From: a gamma proteobacterium HTCC2207
GTDB lineage: Bacteria > Pseudomonadota > Gammaproteobacteria > Pseudomonadales > Porticoccaceae
Length of the DNA: 64,000 bases
Direction: 5' to 3'
NCBI GenBank assembly: GCA_905182265.1
Contig: CAJJAO010000025.1
Location: forward strand, 1-64,000
Shown one piece after another: positions 54,781 to 63,540 of this stretch (position 1 is its first letter; every line of letters begins with the position of its first letter). The notes beneath the pieces were generated by a model. The model saw only the letters and a list, made by a program, of their open reading frames with translations. It did no database searches and was not told where the DNA came from. Both the position numbers and the translations under genes were made by a program.

Positions 54781-56436
54781 TTACTGGGCCAGAGCAGCCT
54801 CAGCTTTGGTTACCAGATCACCGGCAAAATTCATCACATGAAAGATAGCTGTCTGCTCTTGAGTACCAGACACCAAATGAGCGCCGGGGCCGGTAGCATA
54901 CACAGCCACATCTTCTCCAGAATGGGTTTCTAGGCTCATTGGCATCAATGCCTCTTGGTGATAGCCGCTAGCCTGTGTATCTATATCAGTAAGATCCGCA
55001 CGACCTTCAAACGGCTCGCTGTAATAGCGTCTGTCAGCATTAGTCTCGTCGCCTAAATCTTGAAACCCAAGACCATTGGCATAACCCAATGTGGTGTAAG
55101 GTAAATCATCTAAGCCTTTAGCGAGCTCGGTGGTGCCAACATCAATTACCTTGCCTAGTATCGGGTTGCCGCGCCTAGGGTAACCGGCAATAGTAAACAC
55201 ATGACTATGGTCTGCTGTGACAATAATCAGCGTTTCATCCGGATTAGTACTGTCGACGGCCGCTTGAATGGCCTGAGAAAACTCGATGGTATCAGTCAGT
55301 GCGTTATAAGCGCTGCTGGCATGGTGACCATGGTCGATGCGGCCTGACTCAACCATTAGAAAATACCCTTTGGGATTATTATCGAGAACATCAATGGCTA
55401 GCCTAGTCATCTCCGTCAACGAGGGCTCACCTGCAATATCATTGCCGCGATCTGCTTCATACAGCATATGAGACTCGTTAAATAAACCAAACACCGGGCC
55501 CTGAGCATTGCGGTCTAGGGCATCAAAACCAGACTGCTGATCAATATAAGTACCATCTGGATAAATAGCCTGCCATTCTTCGACTAGGTTGCGACCATCA
55601 CTGCGATCACCTTCTATCTCACTCCTCGCATCTGCGCTGTTAGCTGCGGCATCGGCCGGTAAAAAGTGCTTGCGCCCGCCACCCATTACAACCTCAATAC
55701 CATCAATACCATCGGTATTTAGGCCTTCAAACTTGGCTTGTAGGTTGCTTTCAAAGTTTATCAGCTGTGACGCAATATCTTGGCAACCACTTGCTATAGC
55801 CTCGGCAGGCATTCTTGAGTCGTCGTCCCATTCGCGGTCGGCAGCTTTGGCATAGGTTGCAGCTGGTGTAGCATGGGTAATACTCGTAGTAGTGAGAACC
55901 CCAGTCGATAGTCCGGCGATTTCTGCCAACTCAAGAGCTGTCATTAGTTCGTTACCCTGCCCCGAACTGCAGTCACCCATAACAACATTCTCATTCAAAC
56001 CAATGACGCCGACATCGGTCTTAACCCCACTAATAATGGCGGTCATGGTGCCAGCCGAGTCTGGAGTCTGAGCATCAACATTGTAGGTTTTTGATAAACC
56101 AGTAAAGGGAAAATGGCCAAAGCTAAGACTGTTCTCCTCACCAGACATACCCTTCTGCTGACCATCTAAAATACGTGCTGCTGTGACGGTACCAATACTC
56201 ATGCCATCACCAATAAACAAAATAATATTTTTGGCAGCCCCTCTATTTTTACTCAGCTGTGTCATGGCCGTATGAATATCCTCGACCTTTGCCGCAGACT
56301 CTACGTACCAACTATTGTCCATATGTGTGAGGGGGCTAGAATTTTCAGTAGCAGCATCGGAAATAGAATTGTTTGTATCGCAACCCTGTAAAGCAAATAA
56401 GCTAACAGCCAATGGGGTGATCAGAAATTTATTCAT
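54781..56436 (-). CDS. phoA: Alkaline phosphatase, lipoprotein
   Basis: This 551-residue PhoA-family enzyme has a lipobox (LFALQGC, Cys 19), metal-site FIGDGMS and the catalytic serine in TPDSAGTMTA. VESGRIDHGHHAS, TADHSHVFT and the C-terminal ETHSGEDVAVYATGPGAH complete the signature. It hydrolyses phosphomonoesters outside the cytoplasm to gain phosphate. I saw no convincing Pho box in the 140-bp upstream gap. The PhoA symbol denotes the family. Confidence 0.92.
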   Translation of the reverse strand: MNKFLITPLAVSLFALQGCDTNNSISDAATENSSPLTHMDNSWYVESAAKVEDIHTAMTQLSKNRGAAKNIILFIGDGMSIGTVTAARILDGQQKGMSGEENSLSFGHFPFTGLSKTYNVDAQTPDSAGTMTAIISGVKTDVGVIGLNENVVMGDCSSGQGNELMTALELAEIAGLSTGVLTTTSITHATPAATYAKAADREWDDDSRMPAEAIASGCQDIASQLINFESNLQAKFEGLNTDGIDGIEVVMGGGRKHFLPADAAANSADARSEIEGDRSDGRNLVEEWQAIYPDGTYIDQQSGFDALDRNAQGPVFGLFNESHMLYEADRGNDIAGEPSLTEMTRLAIDVLDNNPKGYFLMVESGRIDHGHHASSAYNALTDTIEFSQAIQAAVDSTNPDETLIIVTADHSHVFTIAGYPRRGNPILGKVIDVGTTELAKGLDDLPYTTLGYANGLGFQDLGDETNADRRYYSEPFEGRADLTDIDTQASGYHQEALMPMSLETHSGEDVAVYATGPGAHLVSGTQEQTAIFHVMNFAGDLVTKAEAALAQ

Positions 56437-56577
56437 GGGGGTTCCTAGGGCGACACACGTTCAGTCATTGTTATTTTTATACCCATCACAATAGCCCGAA
56501 GCAGGGGTAAGCCACAACCTTAGAAAGAAGAATGGTTCTTATAAATAAACCTAGGATTTTTTGTGTCGGCCTCAGCC

Positions 56578-56826
56578 TTAAAGGTCTAGTAGCTCGTGGA
56601 TATTCAGGTTGTGAGCCTTAGCCAGTTTAAACACCTGCCACAGCGACACTATCTTAGTGGGATCCTGTTCCATGCGCTGATACTGGCGAACCGACAGTTC
56701 GTAGTCGGCCATATCTTCTTGAACCAGTTCGCGGCTCTTGCGCAATCCCTTGATCTTGGTGCAGAGGTTTTGTTGCAGTTCTATAAATTCATCGTAGTAA
56801 ATTGAGTCTGGGTTTGGACGTTGCAT
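56578..56826 (-). CDS. XRE-like helix-turn-helix protein, copy A
   Basis: This 82-residue protein has a likely N-terminal helix and an XRE-type HTH (IKGLRKSRELVQEDMADYELSVRQYQRMEQDP). The typical end LFKLAKAHNLNIHELLDL-like segment follows. It matches copy B at 65 of 82 residues. A perfect ten-base inverted repeat lies upstream (56849-56887). It is probably autoregulatory (inference). Confidence 0.75.
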   Translation of the reverse strand: MQRPNPDSIYYDEFIELQQNLCTKIKGLRKSRELVQEDMADYELSVRQYQRMEQDPTKIVSLWQVFKLAKAHNLNIHELLDL

Positions 56827-56848
56827 AATGGTCTATTCAATCTCCCTA

Positions 56849-56887
56849 TTGAAATTTGCGACCAAGGTTTGCATATTCAAATTTCAA
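56849..56887. promoter_or_regulatory. Inverted repeat, putative operator of XRE copy A
   Basis: TTGAAATTTG and CAAATTTCAA form a perfect ten-base inverted repeat with 19 bases between them, 23 bases upstream of the copy A start. The equivalent place upstream of copy B has TTGAAACTTC and CACTTTTCAA at the same spacing. Confidence 0.55.
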
Positions 56888-57049
56888 CCGACACGTCTAG
56901 CTTGGCTGAGGAGCTAAGCAACCGATCATTAGCGCGTAGAGGTTTTTTTATGAGTAAATTAAAGCGGATTCTGGCGAGACAAATTGGGGGCTGTTGGCAA
57001 TAGCCTGAGACAGATTTTCTTGGTTTCCTAAGCGCCTAAACTAGTCAGA

Positions 57050-57298
57050 CTAAAGATCGAGCAGCTCGTGGACATCCAGATCATGGGCCTTGGCGAGTTT
57101 GAATATCTGCCACAGAGACACAATGGCAGTTGGGTCCTCTTCCATGCGCTGATACTGGCGTACCGACAGCTCATAATTTGCCATGTCTTCCTGAACCATG
57201 CCCCGGCTTTTACGCAGCTCACGAATTTTACTGTGCAGCTTTTTCTGAAGCTCTAAGAATTCATCGTAATAAATGGAGTCTGTATTTGGGCGTTGCAT
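57050..57298 (-). CDS. XRE-like helix-turn-helix protein, copy B
   Basis: This 82-residue paralogue of copy A (LRKSRGMVQEDMANYELSVRQYQRMEEDP) is the same length, 472 bases away, on the same strand. The flanking sequence is also similar, so a segment of about 470 bp was duplicated in tandem and has since diverged. Both lie between phoA and a lipoprotein gene. Confidence 0.75.
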   Translation of the reverse strand: MQRPNTDSIYYDEFLELQKKLHSKIRELRKSRGMVQEDMANYELSVRQYQRMEEDPTAIVSLWQIFKLAKAHDLDVHELLDL

Positions 57299-57409
57299 AA
57301 CGTTTTATTCTAAATTCCTATTGAAACTTCCCGCCAAGGGTGGCATATTCACTTTTCAATCTACACGCCTAGCATGGCGTTTTTAGTCCGACCACCAAGG
57401 AGCACACAG

Positions 57410-57811
57410 GTGAATCATCAAGTCCCACTAAATCTTCTCAGTCTTTTTATTATGCTTTTTGTAAATGCTTGTACGATGCAACCAGAGAAACCAGATTACT
57501 CGGTAGACCTTTACAGCCTCGCGCGCAGTGCCACTTACACCCAGCGAGAATTGATCAATACCCAACTCGACCCGACTATTGAAGCCAACGAACAGCGGCC
57601 ACAACTATTGCTGGCGAGCTACTGTGATCTAGTTAAAAGGCGCACGATTTACGCCAAAGTCACACCCAAGTCCTGCGGCACCCAAAAGCCTGCCATACGC
57701 CATTGCCTTAGCGAGTTTCATCGATGCGTTAGAACCTGTAAGCTGCGGTCTGTCGAGTGCAATGTCTGTGAAGCGCCGGCCATAAGCTGTATTAGCCAGA
57801 GAGATGACTAG
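57410..57811 (+). CDS. Cysteine-rich lipoprotein, unknown
   Basis: The product has about 133 residues from GTG 57410, preferred because AAGGAG lies seven bases upstream and it gives a clean signal (LLSLFIMLFVNAC). The lipobox is VNAC. The C-terminal half carries eight cysteines (CGTQ, RHC, HRCVRTC, VECNVC, ISC). I recognise no family. The ORF track adds 12 residues that overlap the XRE upstream region. Confidence 0.65.
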   Translation: MNHQVPLNLLSLFIMLFVNACTMQPEKPDYSVDLYSLARSATYTQRELINTQLDPTIEANEQRPQLLLASYCDLVKRRTIYAKVTPKSCGTQKPAIRHCLSEFHRCVRTCKLRSVECNVCEAPAISCISQRDD

Positions 57812-57866
57812 CAAGACTCCCTCTAAAAAGAGATTAAAGAACCTGTAGTAACCTTGAAGTACTTTG

Positions 57867-57925
57867 GACCCCGAACGCAGAGCCACCGCCTTGGCACAAC
57901 GCGGCAGTCTTGGGGTCATTTTTTA
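57867..57925. terminator. Possible terminator between convergent genes
   Basis: GACCCC (57867) pairs with GGGGTC (57912), followed by ATTTTTT on the plus strand. The 40-base interior (CGCAGAGCCACCGCC and onward) holds a GCC/GGC sub-hairpin, so the element is unusually large. It lies between the lipoprotein gene and soxG. Confidence 0.4.
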
Positions 57926-57935
57926 CAGTCACAAC

Positions 57936-58595
57936 CTACCCTTCAATTCGGCAGCCAAATTCTTGGCCCGCATCCAATAGCCACCGAGCAATATAGTCGG
58001 CAAAGCTTCGCCTAATAATCAAATCAAAAGAACCATCAGATTTATTGCTAACTACCGCTGTCGCTTTGGCAAAAGTGGTCTGCACACAGCAACCCTTATC
58101 GGTCTGGGCACTGGGCCAACCGGCAAAGTCATAGACAGAGGATTTTTTAAGCATTGTCTGCACGGCAGTATTACTACCCCGCATATTGATTAACGTCTGG
58201 CCACCGCTCAGATCCACAATCGAGATGTGCCCAGTCAACCTTTGTCTAAGAGCGGCCTCAAGGGTTAGCGCACCTGCCTGAGACACCAGCATCCACTCAT
58301 CTGGGCCCAGCCAATAAAGACTGTGCTCATGGTTGCAGTGGTAGTGGCCGGGCTCTGTGGGTAACGGAATACCGAGTACTTCGCTGACACCAGCACTAAA
58401 ACCATCATCCCGACCATCGCCCCGCAGGTTAAGATGTGTGCAAATTGGTGCTTCTTTAACCACCAGAGCAAACTCGGCATCACCATTGAATAGCTCGGTA
58501 CCATTCACGGCAGCAACCTGACTCTGGTGACTCGTGCGGCGATGAAAGTACTGCAGTGGCGATTCCACTTTTATGCTGCTGAGTTTATTCGACAT
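57936..58595 (-). CDS. soxG: Sarcosine oxidase subunit gamma
   Basis: This 219-residue protein from ATG 58595 overlaps the soxA stop. It has the SoxG/GcvT-like fold with HYHCNHEHSLYWLGPDEWML and SGGQTLINMRGSNTAVQTML. It is a small subunit of the heterotetrameric oxidase. The track start at 58661 lies deep in soxA and is rejected. Gene order soxB-soxD-soxA-soxG is standard. Confidence 0.9.
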   Translation of the reverse strand: MSNKLSSIKVESPLQYFHRRTSHQSQVAAVNGTELFNGDAEFALVVKEAPICTHLNLRGDGRDDGFSAGVSEVLGIPLPTEPGHYHCNHEHSLYWLGPDEWMLVSQAGALTLEAALRQRLTGHISIVDLSGGQTLINMRGSNTAVQTMLKKSSVYDFAGWPSAQTDKGCCVQTTFAKATAVVSNKSDGSFDLIIRRSFADYIARWLLDAGQEFGCRIEG

Positions 58596-61500
58596 TTTGG
58601 CGCTCCCCTTTGGGGTCATAAAACACTGAGCTGACAATCTCGGCAGCAATGGTGCGCCCATCTGCCAGTGGGCAATGAACTATCTGGCCCTCTCGACTAT
58701 GGCCGCCTTTTACTACCGCAAGGGCAATTGAATGGCCGAGGTTAGCGCTGTAATAGCTGGAGGTAACATGGCCCTGCATGGACATGGGAATCGCCTGTTT
58801 GGCGTCGAAGACAACTTGGGCGCCCTCGGGCAGTACGGTATTTGCATCAATAGTTTTAAGACCCACTAACTGCTTGCGATTTTCGCGCACCGAATCGCTG
58901 CGCTGCAAAGATCGCTTGCCAATAAAGCTAAAGGTTTTGTTTTTACCAACCACCCAATCCATATTCATATCCGCCGGCGTCATGGAGCCATCGGTGTCCT
59001 GCCCCACAATAATGAAACCTTTTTCTGCGCGCAGTACGTGCATGGTTTCTGTGCCGTAAGGCGTTATACCAAACTCCTCCCCCGCCGCGATTAACGCCTC
59101 CCAAATATGTCGGCCATAATGGGCCGGCACATTAATTTCATAGGTTAGTTCGCCGGTAAAGCTGATACGGAATATCCGTGCGGCAACTCCTGCTACGGTG
59201 CCGTCTCGCCAATCCATAAACTTAAATTCGTCATTGGCTAGCTCAATATCACCACAGACCTTGGCCAGTACCTTGCGGGCATTAGGGCCGGTGATGGTCG
59301 CTGTTGTCCAGTGATCGGTGACTGAGGTGAAATACACATTTAGGTGAGGCCACTCTGTTTGCTGCCACAGTTCAAGCCAGGCCAATACACCGGCTGCACC
59401 ACCGGTGGTGGTAAACATCAGATAATGGTTGTCGCCCAAACAGGCGCAGACACCATCGTCAAAAATCATGCCGTCTTCTTTTAACATGACGCCGTAGCGA
59501 CATTTTCCCAGAGCCAACTTAAGGTAGGAGTTGGTGTACATGCGGGTAATAAATTCCGCTGCGTCTGGGCCCTGAATATCAATTTTACCCAGAGTGCTGG
59601 CATCCAAAATGCCTACCGATTTACGCACCGCTAGACATTCACGGTTGACCGCCTGATGCATGGACTCGCCAACATGGGGGAAGTACCAAGGTCGCTTCCA
59701 CTGGCCGACATCTTCAAACTCTGCGCCCTGCTCTGCATGCCAACGATGCATCGCGGTGTAGCGCTCTGGGTCAAATAGCTCGCCTATATCACGACCGGCA
59801 ATAGCGCCAAAGGTGGTCGGCGTATAGGACGGGCGAAAAATCGTTGTACCTGTCTCAGGGATACTTTGACCCAGGGCATTAGCCAAAATAGCCATGCCAT
59901 TAATATTGCCCAGCTTGCCTTGATCTGTGCCAAAACCCATAGCGGTATAACGCTTGATATGTTCTACAGATTCGAAGCCTTCGCGCACCGCCAGTTCAAT
60001 ACCGCTAGCACTGACATCCAACTGCATATCGACAAACTGGCTGGGAGCACGACTAGTCTTTTTGCTGTGGGGCACTAAAAACAATGCCTGCTGAGGCTGC
60101 TCTTTATACTCTTCAACCGCAGCGCTAGGAAAGTACAGCTTGCCGTCCCCATGGCCGGCCAACTTCGCCGCCTCTGCGCCTGCTCTGGCTCCGTCGTCTA
60201 GACAACCTGACAGCGCATAGGTGCCGGCACAGGCTCCTACTGACCGCTCCTGCTGCTTTGATTTACCTGGTCTAAAGCCCACAATACTGTCATCCCAGAC
60301 TGGCTTAGCGCCGGTATGTGAGCTCAGATGGATCGCTGGGCTCCAGCCCCCAGAACAGGCAATCAGGTCGCAGGCTAGGGTCTCAACCGGCCCTACAATG
60401 TCTGCTCCCTGAGCATTGAGCCGAGCTACTAGGGCCCGCTTAACTCGTTTGCCACCCTGGGCTTCAATCACCCCATGGCCTGCCATAACCTCAATACCTA
60501 AACCCTTTACGGCTGCAACTATATCGCCCTTAGGCTGCGACCTAGAATCTACAATCGCAACCACTTGGCGACCAGCTCGATGCCAGTCGATTGCGGTTTG
60601 GTAGGCATTATCATTAGTTGTAAATAGGACCAGTCGACTGCCCGGCGCCACCCCGTAACGATTGACATAGGTAGACACCGAAGAGGCCTGCATAACACCG
60701 GGAATATCATTGTGGGCAAACACCAGTGGACGCTCAAAAGCACCGGCGGCCAGTATCACCTGCTTAGCTCGCACCCGATGCATTCGCTGGCGTGAGCCGG
60801 CTGCTGCACTGATACCCAGATGGTCGGTACGGCGCTCTAAGATGCCTAGAAAGTTATGGTCGTAATAACCAAACACTGTGCTGCGCGGCAATGTCTGCAC
60901 ATTGTCAAAGCCGTTTAATTCTGCAACTAGGTCAGCGACCCAATCTACTGCCAACTGACCATCTATAGTCTGTGTTGACGCCAATAAGCTACCACCAAAT
61001 TCGTTCTGTTCATCGGCAACAATCACTCGGGCACCAGCCCGAGCTGCCTCCCGTGCCGCGACTAACCCAGCCGGGCCCGCACCCACAACTAGTACGTCGC
61101 AGTGCTGGTTAAGTTTGTCGTAGCTGTCGGGGTCACTCTGCACCGGGGTGCTGCCTAAACCAGCGGCCTTACGAATAAAGTGTTCGTAGGTCATCCATAA
61201 TTTGGCGGGGTACATAAAGGTTTTGTAATAAAACCCTGGGGGCATCAGACGACCAAACCAGCCGCTAATACTCATTAAGTCAAAATTAACACTGGGCCAA
61301 CCATTCACAGAGGCTGCTTCGAGGCCCTCGTAGAGCTCAACCTGTGTGGCTTTTAAATTAGGCACAGTGGCCGCGCCAGAGCCAATTTGCATAATGGCAT
61401 TAGGTTCTTCTGCGCCGTGACCCACAATGCCCCTTGGGCGGGAGTATTTAAAGCTGCGACCCACTACTTTTACGCCATTGGCTAGTAATGCAGAGGCCAG

Positions 61501-61617
61501 AGTATCCCCAGCGACGCCCTGTAGTTGCTTACCATTAAAGGTAAAGTTGATGGGCACAGTGCCATCGATTCGAGTCCGGGTACCTTCCACTGCGCTTAAA
61601 CGATTAACCTGGTTCAT
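58585..61617 (-). CDS. soxA: Sarcosine oxidase subunit alpha
   Basis: This 1010-residue SoxA has an N-terminal 2Fe-2S-like fold segment (INFTFNGKQLQGVAGDTLASALLANG). Its dinucleotide-binding pyridine-nucleotide oxidoreductase domain is at about 170-480, with LVVGAGPAGLVAAREAARAG. The C-terminal half is the GcvT-type folate-binding domain (about 600-1000). It carries the NAD and tetrahydrofolate sites that channel formaldehyde to methylene-THF. The start overlaps the soxD stop as ATGA. Confidence 0.97.
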   Translation of the reverse strand: MNQVNRLSAVEGTRTRIDGTVPINFTFNGKQLQGVAGDTLASALLANGVKVVGRSFKYSRPRGIVGHGAEEPNAIMQIGSGAATVPNLKATQVELYEGLEAASVNGWPSVNFDLMSISGWFGRLMPPGFYYKTFMYPAKLWMTYEHFIRKAAGLGSTPVQSDPDSYDKLNQHCDVLVVGAGPAGLVAAREAARAGARVIVADEQNEFGGSLLASTQTIDGQLAVDWVADLVAELNGFDNVQTLPRSTVFGYYDHNFLGILERRTDHLGISAAAGSRQRMHRVRAKQVILAAGAFERPLVFAHNDIPGVMQASSVSTYVNRYGVAPGSRLVLFTTNDNAYQTAIDWHRAGRQVVAIVDSRSQPKGDIVAAVKGLGIEVMAGHGVIEAQGGKRVKRALVARLNAQGADIVGPVETLACDLIACSGGWSPAIHLSSHTGAKPVWDDSIVGFRPGKSKQQERSVGACAGTYALSGCLDDGARAGAEAAKLAGHGDGKLYFPSAAVEEYKEQPQQALFLVPHSKKTSRAPSQFVDMQLDVSASGIELAVREGFESVEHIKRYTAMGFGTDQGKLGNINGMAILANALGQSIPETGTTIFRPSYTPTTFGAIAGRDIGELFDPERYTAMHRWHAEQGAEFEDVGQWKRPWYFPHVGESMHQAVNRECLAVRKSVGILDASTLGKIDIQGPDAAEFITRMYTNSYLKLALGKCRYGVMLKEDGMIFDDGVCACLGDNHYLMFTTTGGAAGVLAWLELWQQTEWPHLNVYFTSVTDHWTTATITGPNARKVLAKVCGDIELANDEFKFMDWRDGTVAGVAARIFRISFTGELTYEINVPAHYGRHIWEALIAAGEEFGITPYGTETMHVLRAEKGFIIVGQDTDGSMTPADMNMDWVVGKNKTFSFIGKRSLQRSDSVRENRKQLVGLKTIDANTVLPEGAQVVFDAKQAIPMSMQGHVTSSYYSANLGHSIALAVVKGGHSREGQIVHCPLADGRTIAAEIVSSVFYDPKGERQNVE

Positions 61618-61946
61618 AGGGTACCTCTGGGGGTATCTCTGTGCGCATCTATAGCGACATCTATAGCGGCTATCACCTGAGGTTTTTCACCCACCATATA
61701 GGTCTCTAAAATTTCGTAACTCAGCGTATTGCGTGTGGCATAAAAATACCGGCGACAGCCTATGCCGTGATACCACATCTCATGGTGGATACCCCTTGGA
61801 TTCTTGCGAAAGAACAGGTAATCGCCCCATTCTTTATCGCTGAGTGCTTCTGGTTCAACAGGCCGCACAATATGGGCTTCGCCACTGTAGCTAAACTCTT
61901 CTTCTTCGCGGTCTTCTCTACAGTGGGGGCAGTGAATCAATAACAT
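61614..61946 (-). CDS. soxD: Sarcosine oxidase subunit delta
   Basis: This 110-residue SoxD has the zinc-type start LLIHCPHCREDREEEEFSYSGEAH and WYHGIGCRRYFYATRNT. It is the smallest subunit and binds zinc. It lies between soxB and soxA. Confidence 0.95.
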   Translation of the reverse strand: MLLIHCPHCREDREEEEFSYSGEAHIVRPVEPEALSDKEWGDYLFFRKNPRGIHHEMWYHGIGCRRYFYATRNTLSYEILETYMVGEKPQVIAAIDVAIDAHRDTPRGTL

Positions 61947-62000
61947 AATCTGGTCTTCTATCTTAATCTAGCCAATAAACTTGGCCATAAATTTGAGAAT

Positions 62001-62040
62001 TAATTGAGCGTTAATTGAGAGCAAAATTAAGAGCAAAATT
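62001..62040. repeat. About 12-bp microrepeat between soxB and soxD
   Basis: TTAATTGAGCG, TTAATTGAGAGCAAAA and TTAAGAGCAAAATT form three degenerate units between the soxB stop and the soxD start. Confidence 0.45.
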
Positions 62041-62056
62041 GCCAACATAGGCAGCC

Positions 62057-63307
62057 TTAATGAGCAACGCCAGCAGCTCCGTGTTCATCAATCAACGCGC
62101 CGGTATTAAATCGTTCAAGATCAAACGCTTCCGCTAATGGGTGGGGATGATCATTGGCTACCGTATCGGCAAATACATAACCTGAGCCCGGCGTGGCTTT
62201 AAAACCACCCGTACCCCAGCCACAGTTAAAATAGAGCCCTTGCACCGAGGTCTTGCTAATAATCGGGCAGGCATCTGGTGTGGTATCTACAACACCACCC
62301 CATTGGCGGTTCATGCGCACTCGACTAAAGGCTGGGAATAACTCGCAGATCGCTTGAAGGGTATGCTCAATGACATGCATTGAACCCCGCTGGCCATAGC
62401 CGTTGTAACCATCTACACCAGCGCCAACCACCAGATCTCCTTTGTCAGACTGGCTGATATAGCCATGGACTGCATTGGACATGACCACGGTATCCAGACA
62501 GGGCTTAACCGGTTCCGAAACCAAAGCCTGCAATGGCCGCGACTCAACGGGCAGTCGCAAACCCGCCATAGCAGCCACCACGCCGGAATTACCCGCTGTT
62601 ACACAGGCCACTTTGCGCGCACCAATAAAGCCTTTAGTAGTTTCAACACCGACAACCACGCCATTTTTGCGACGGATGCCGGTGACTTCAGTTTCCTGAA
62701 TAAGGTCTACGCCCAGCGCGTCTGCTCCGCGAGCATAGCCCCAAGCGACAGCATCATGACGGGCCGTGCCGCCGCGAGGCTGCCATGAGGCGCCCAGAAT
62801 GGGGTAGCGACAGTCTCTTGAGATATTAATAAGAGGTGCGATTTCTTTGATGCGCTCTGGGGTAACCACTTCGCCATCGATACCATTGAGTCGATTGGCA
62901 TTTACCCGGCGTTCGATATCGCGCATGTCCTGTAAGTTATGGCCGAGGTTTAAAACACCACGCTGACTAAACATTACATTGTAGTTAAGCTCTTGGCTCA
63001 GCCCCTCCCATAATTTAAGGGATAAATCATAGAGCTGCGCTGCCTCGTCCCATAGATAATTGGAGCGAATGATAGTGGTGTTACGAGCCGTATTACCGCC
63101 CCCCAAATAACCTTTCTCAATCACCGCAACATTGGTAATGCCATGAACCTTGGCAAGATAATAGGCCGTCGCCAAACCATGGCCACCACCACCCACTATA
63201 ATCACATCGTAGTCAGCTTTGGGCTTGGGGCTGCGCCAGATTTTTTGCCAGTTTTCATGGTAGCTCAGGGCATTTTTAAGCAGGCTAAAGCCAGAGTATT
63301 TCTTCAT
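62057..63307 (-). CDS. soxB: Sarcosine oxidase subunit beta
   Basis: The product has 416 residues from ATG 63307, the usual length. The FAD-binding motif is [20 protein letters not shown], followed by [23 protein letters not shown] and the C-terminal [14 protein letters not shown]. It oxidises sarcosine to glycine. The track start at 63418 adds 37 hydrophobic residues unlike the family and is rejected. It is divergent from the GlxA-type regulator, consistent with glycine-betaine/sarcosine control. Confidence 0.96.
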   Translation of the reverse strand: MKKYSGFSLLKNALSYHENWQKIWRSPKPKADYDVIIVGGGGHGLATAYYLAKVHGITNVAVIEKGYLGGGNTARNTTIIRSNYLWDEAAQLYDLSLKLWEGLSQELNYNVMFSQRGVLNLGHNLQDMRDIERRVNANRLNGIDGEVVTPERIKEIAPLINISRDCRYPILGASWQPRGGTARHDAVAWGYARGADALGVDLIQETEVTGIRRKNGVVVGVETTKGFIGARKVACVTAGNSGVVAAMAGLRLPVESRPLQALVSEPVKPCLDTVVMSNAVHGYISQSDKGDLVVGAGVDGYNGYGQRGSMHVIEHTLQAICELFPAFSRVRMNRQWGGVVDTTPDACPIISKTSVQGLYFNCGWGTGGFKATPGSGYVFADTVANDHPHPLAEAFDLERFNTGALIDEHGAAGVAH

Positions 63308-63540
63308 GATCAAAACTCTTAAGAATTGCTGTTTATGGGTGCTATTGGAGCAATATACGAGGGGCCTTCGATAGAATAAAACTGACAAATAGAGGCTTAA
63401 AAGCGACAAACAAGCCAAAATACGATCAAAAACTAGGCGAAATGCCGTTTTAGTACAATTTAAAGAGTCGAATTATTGAATATAAACGCCGCAAATTGCA
63501 CAATGAGGTTAAATCCAAGCTCCGCAGCGATCGTCAAAAC

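Noticed and set aside
56578-57298. Toxin-antitoxin pair
   Set aside because: Both genes encode the same XRE-like protein; no toxin-like partner is adjacent.
57629-57919. Minus-strand 96-aa ORF
   Set aside because: Antisense to the Cys-rich lipoprotein, whose signal peptide, lipobox and SD support the plus-strand reading.
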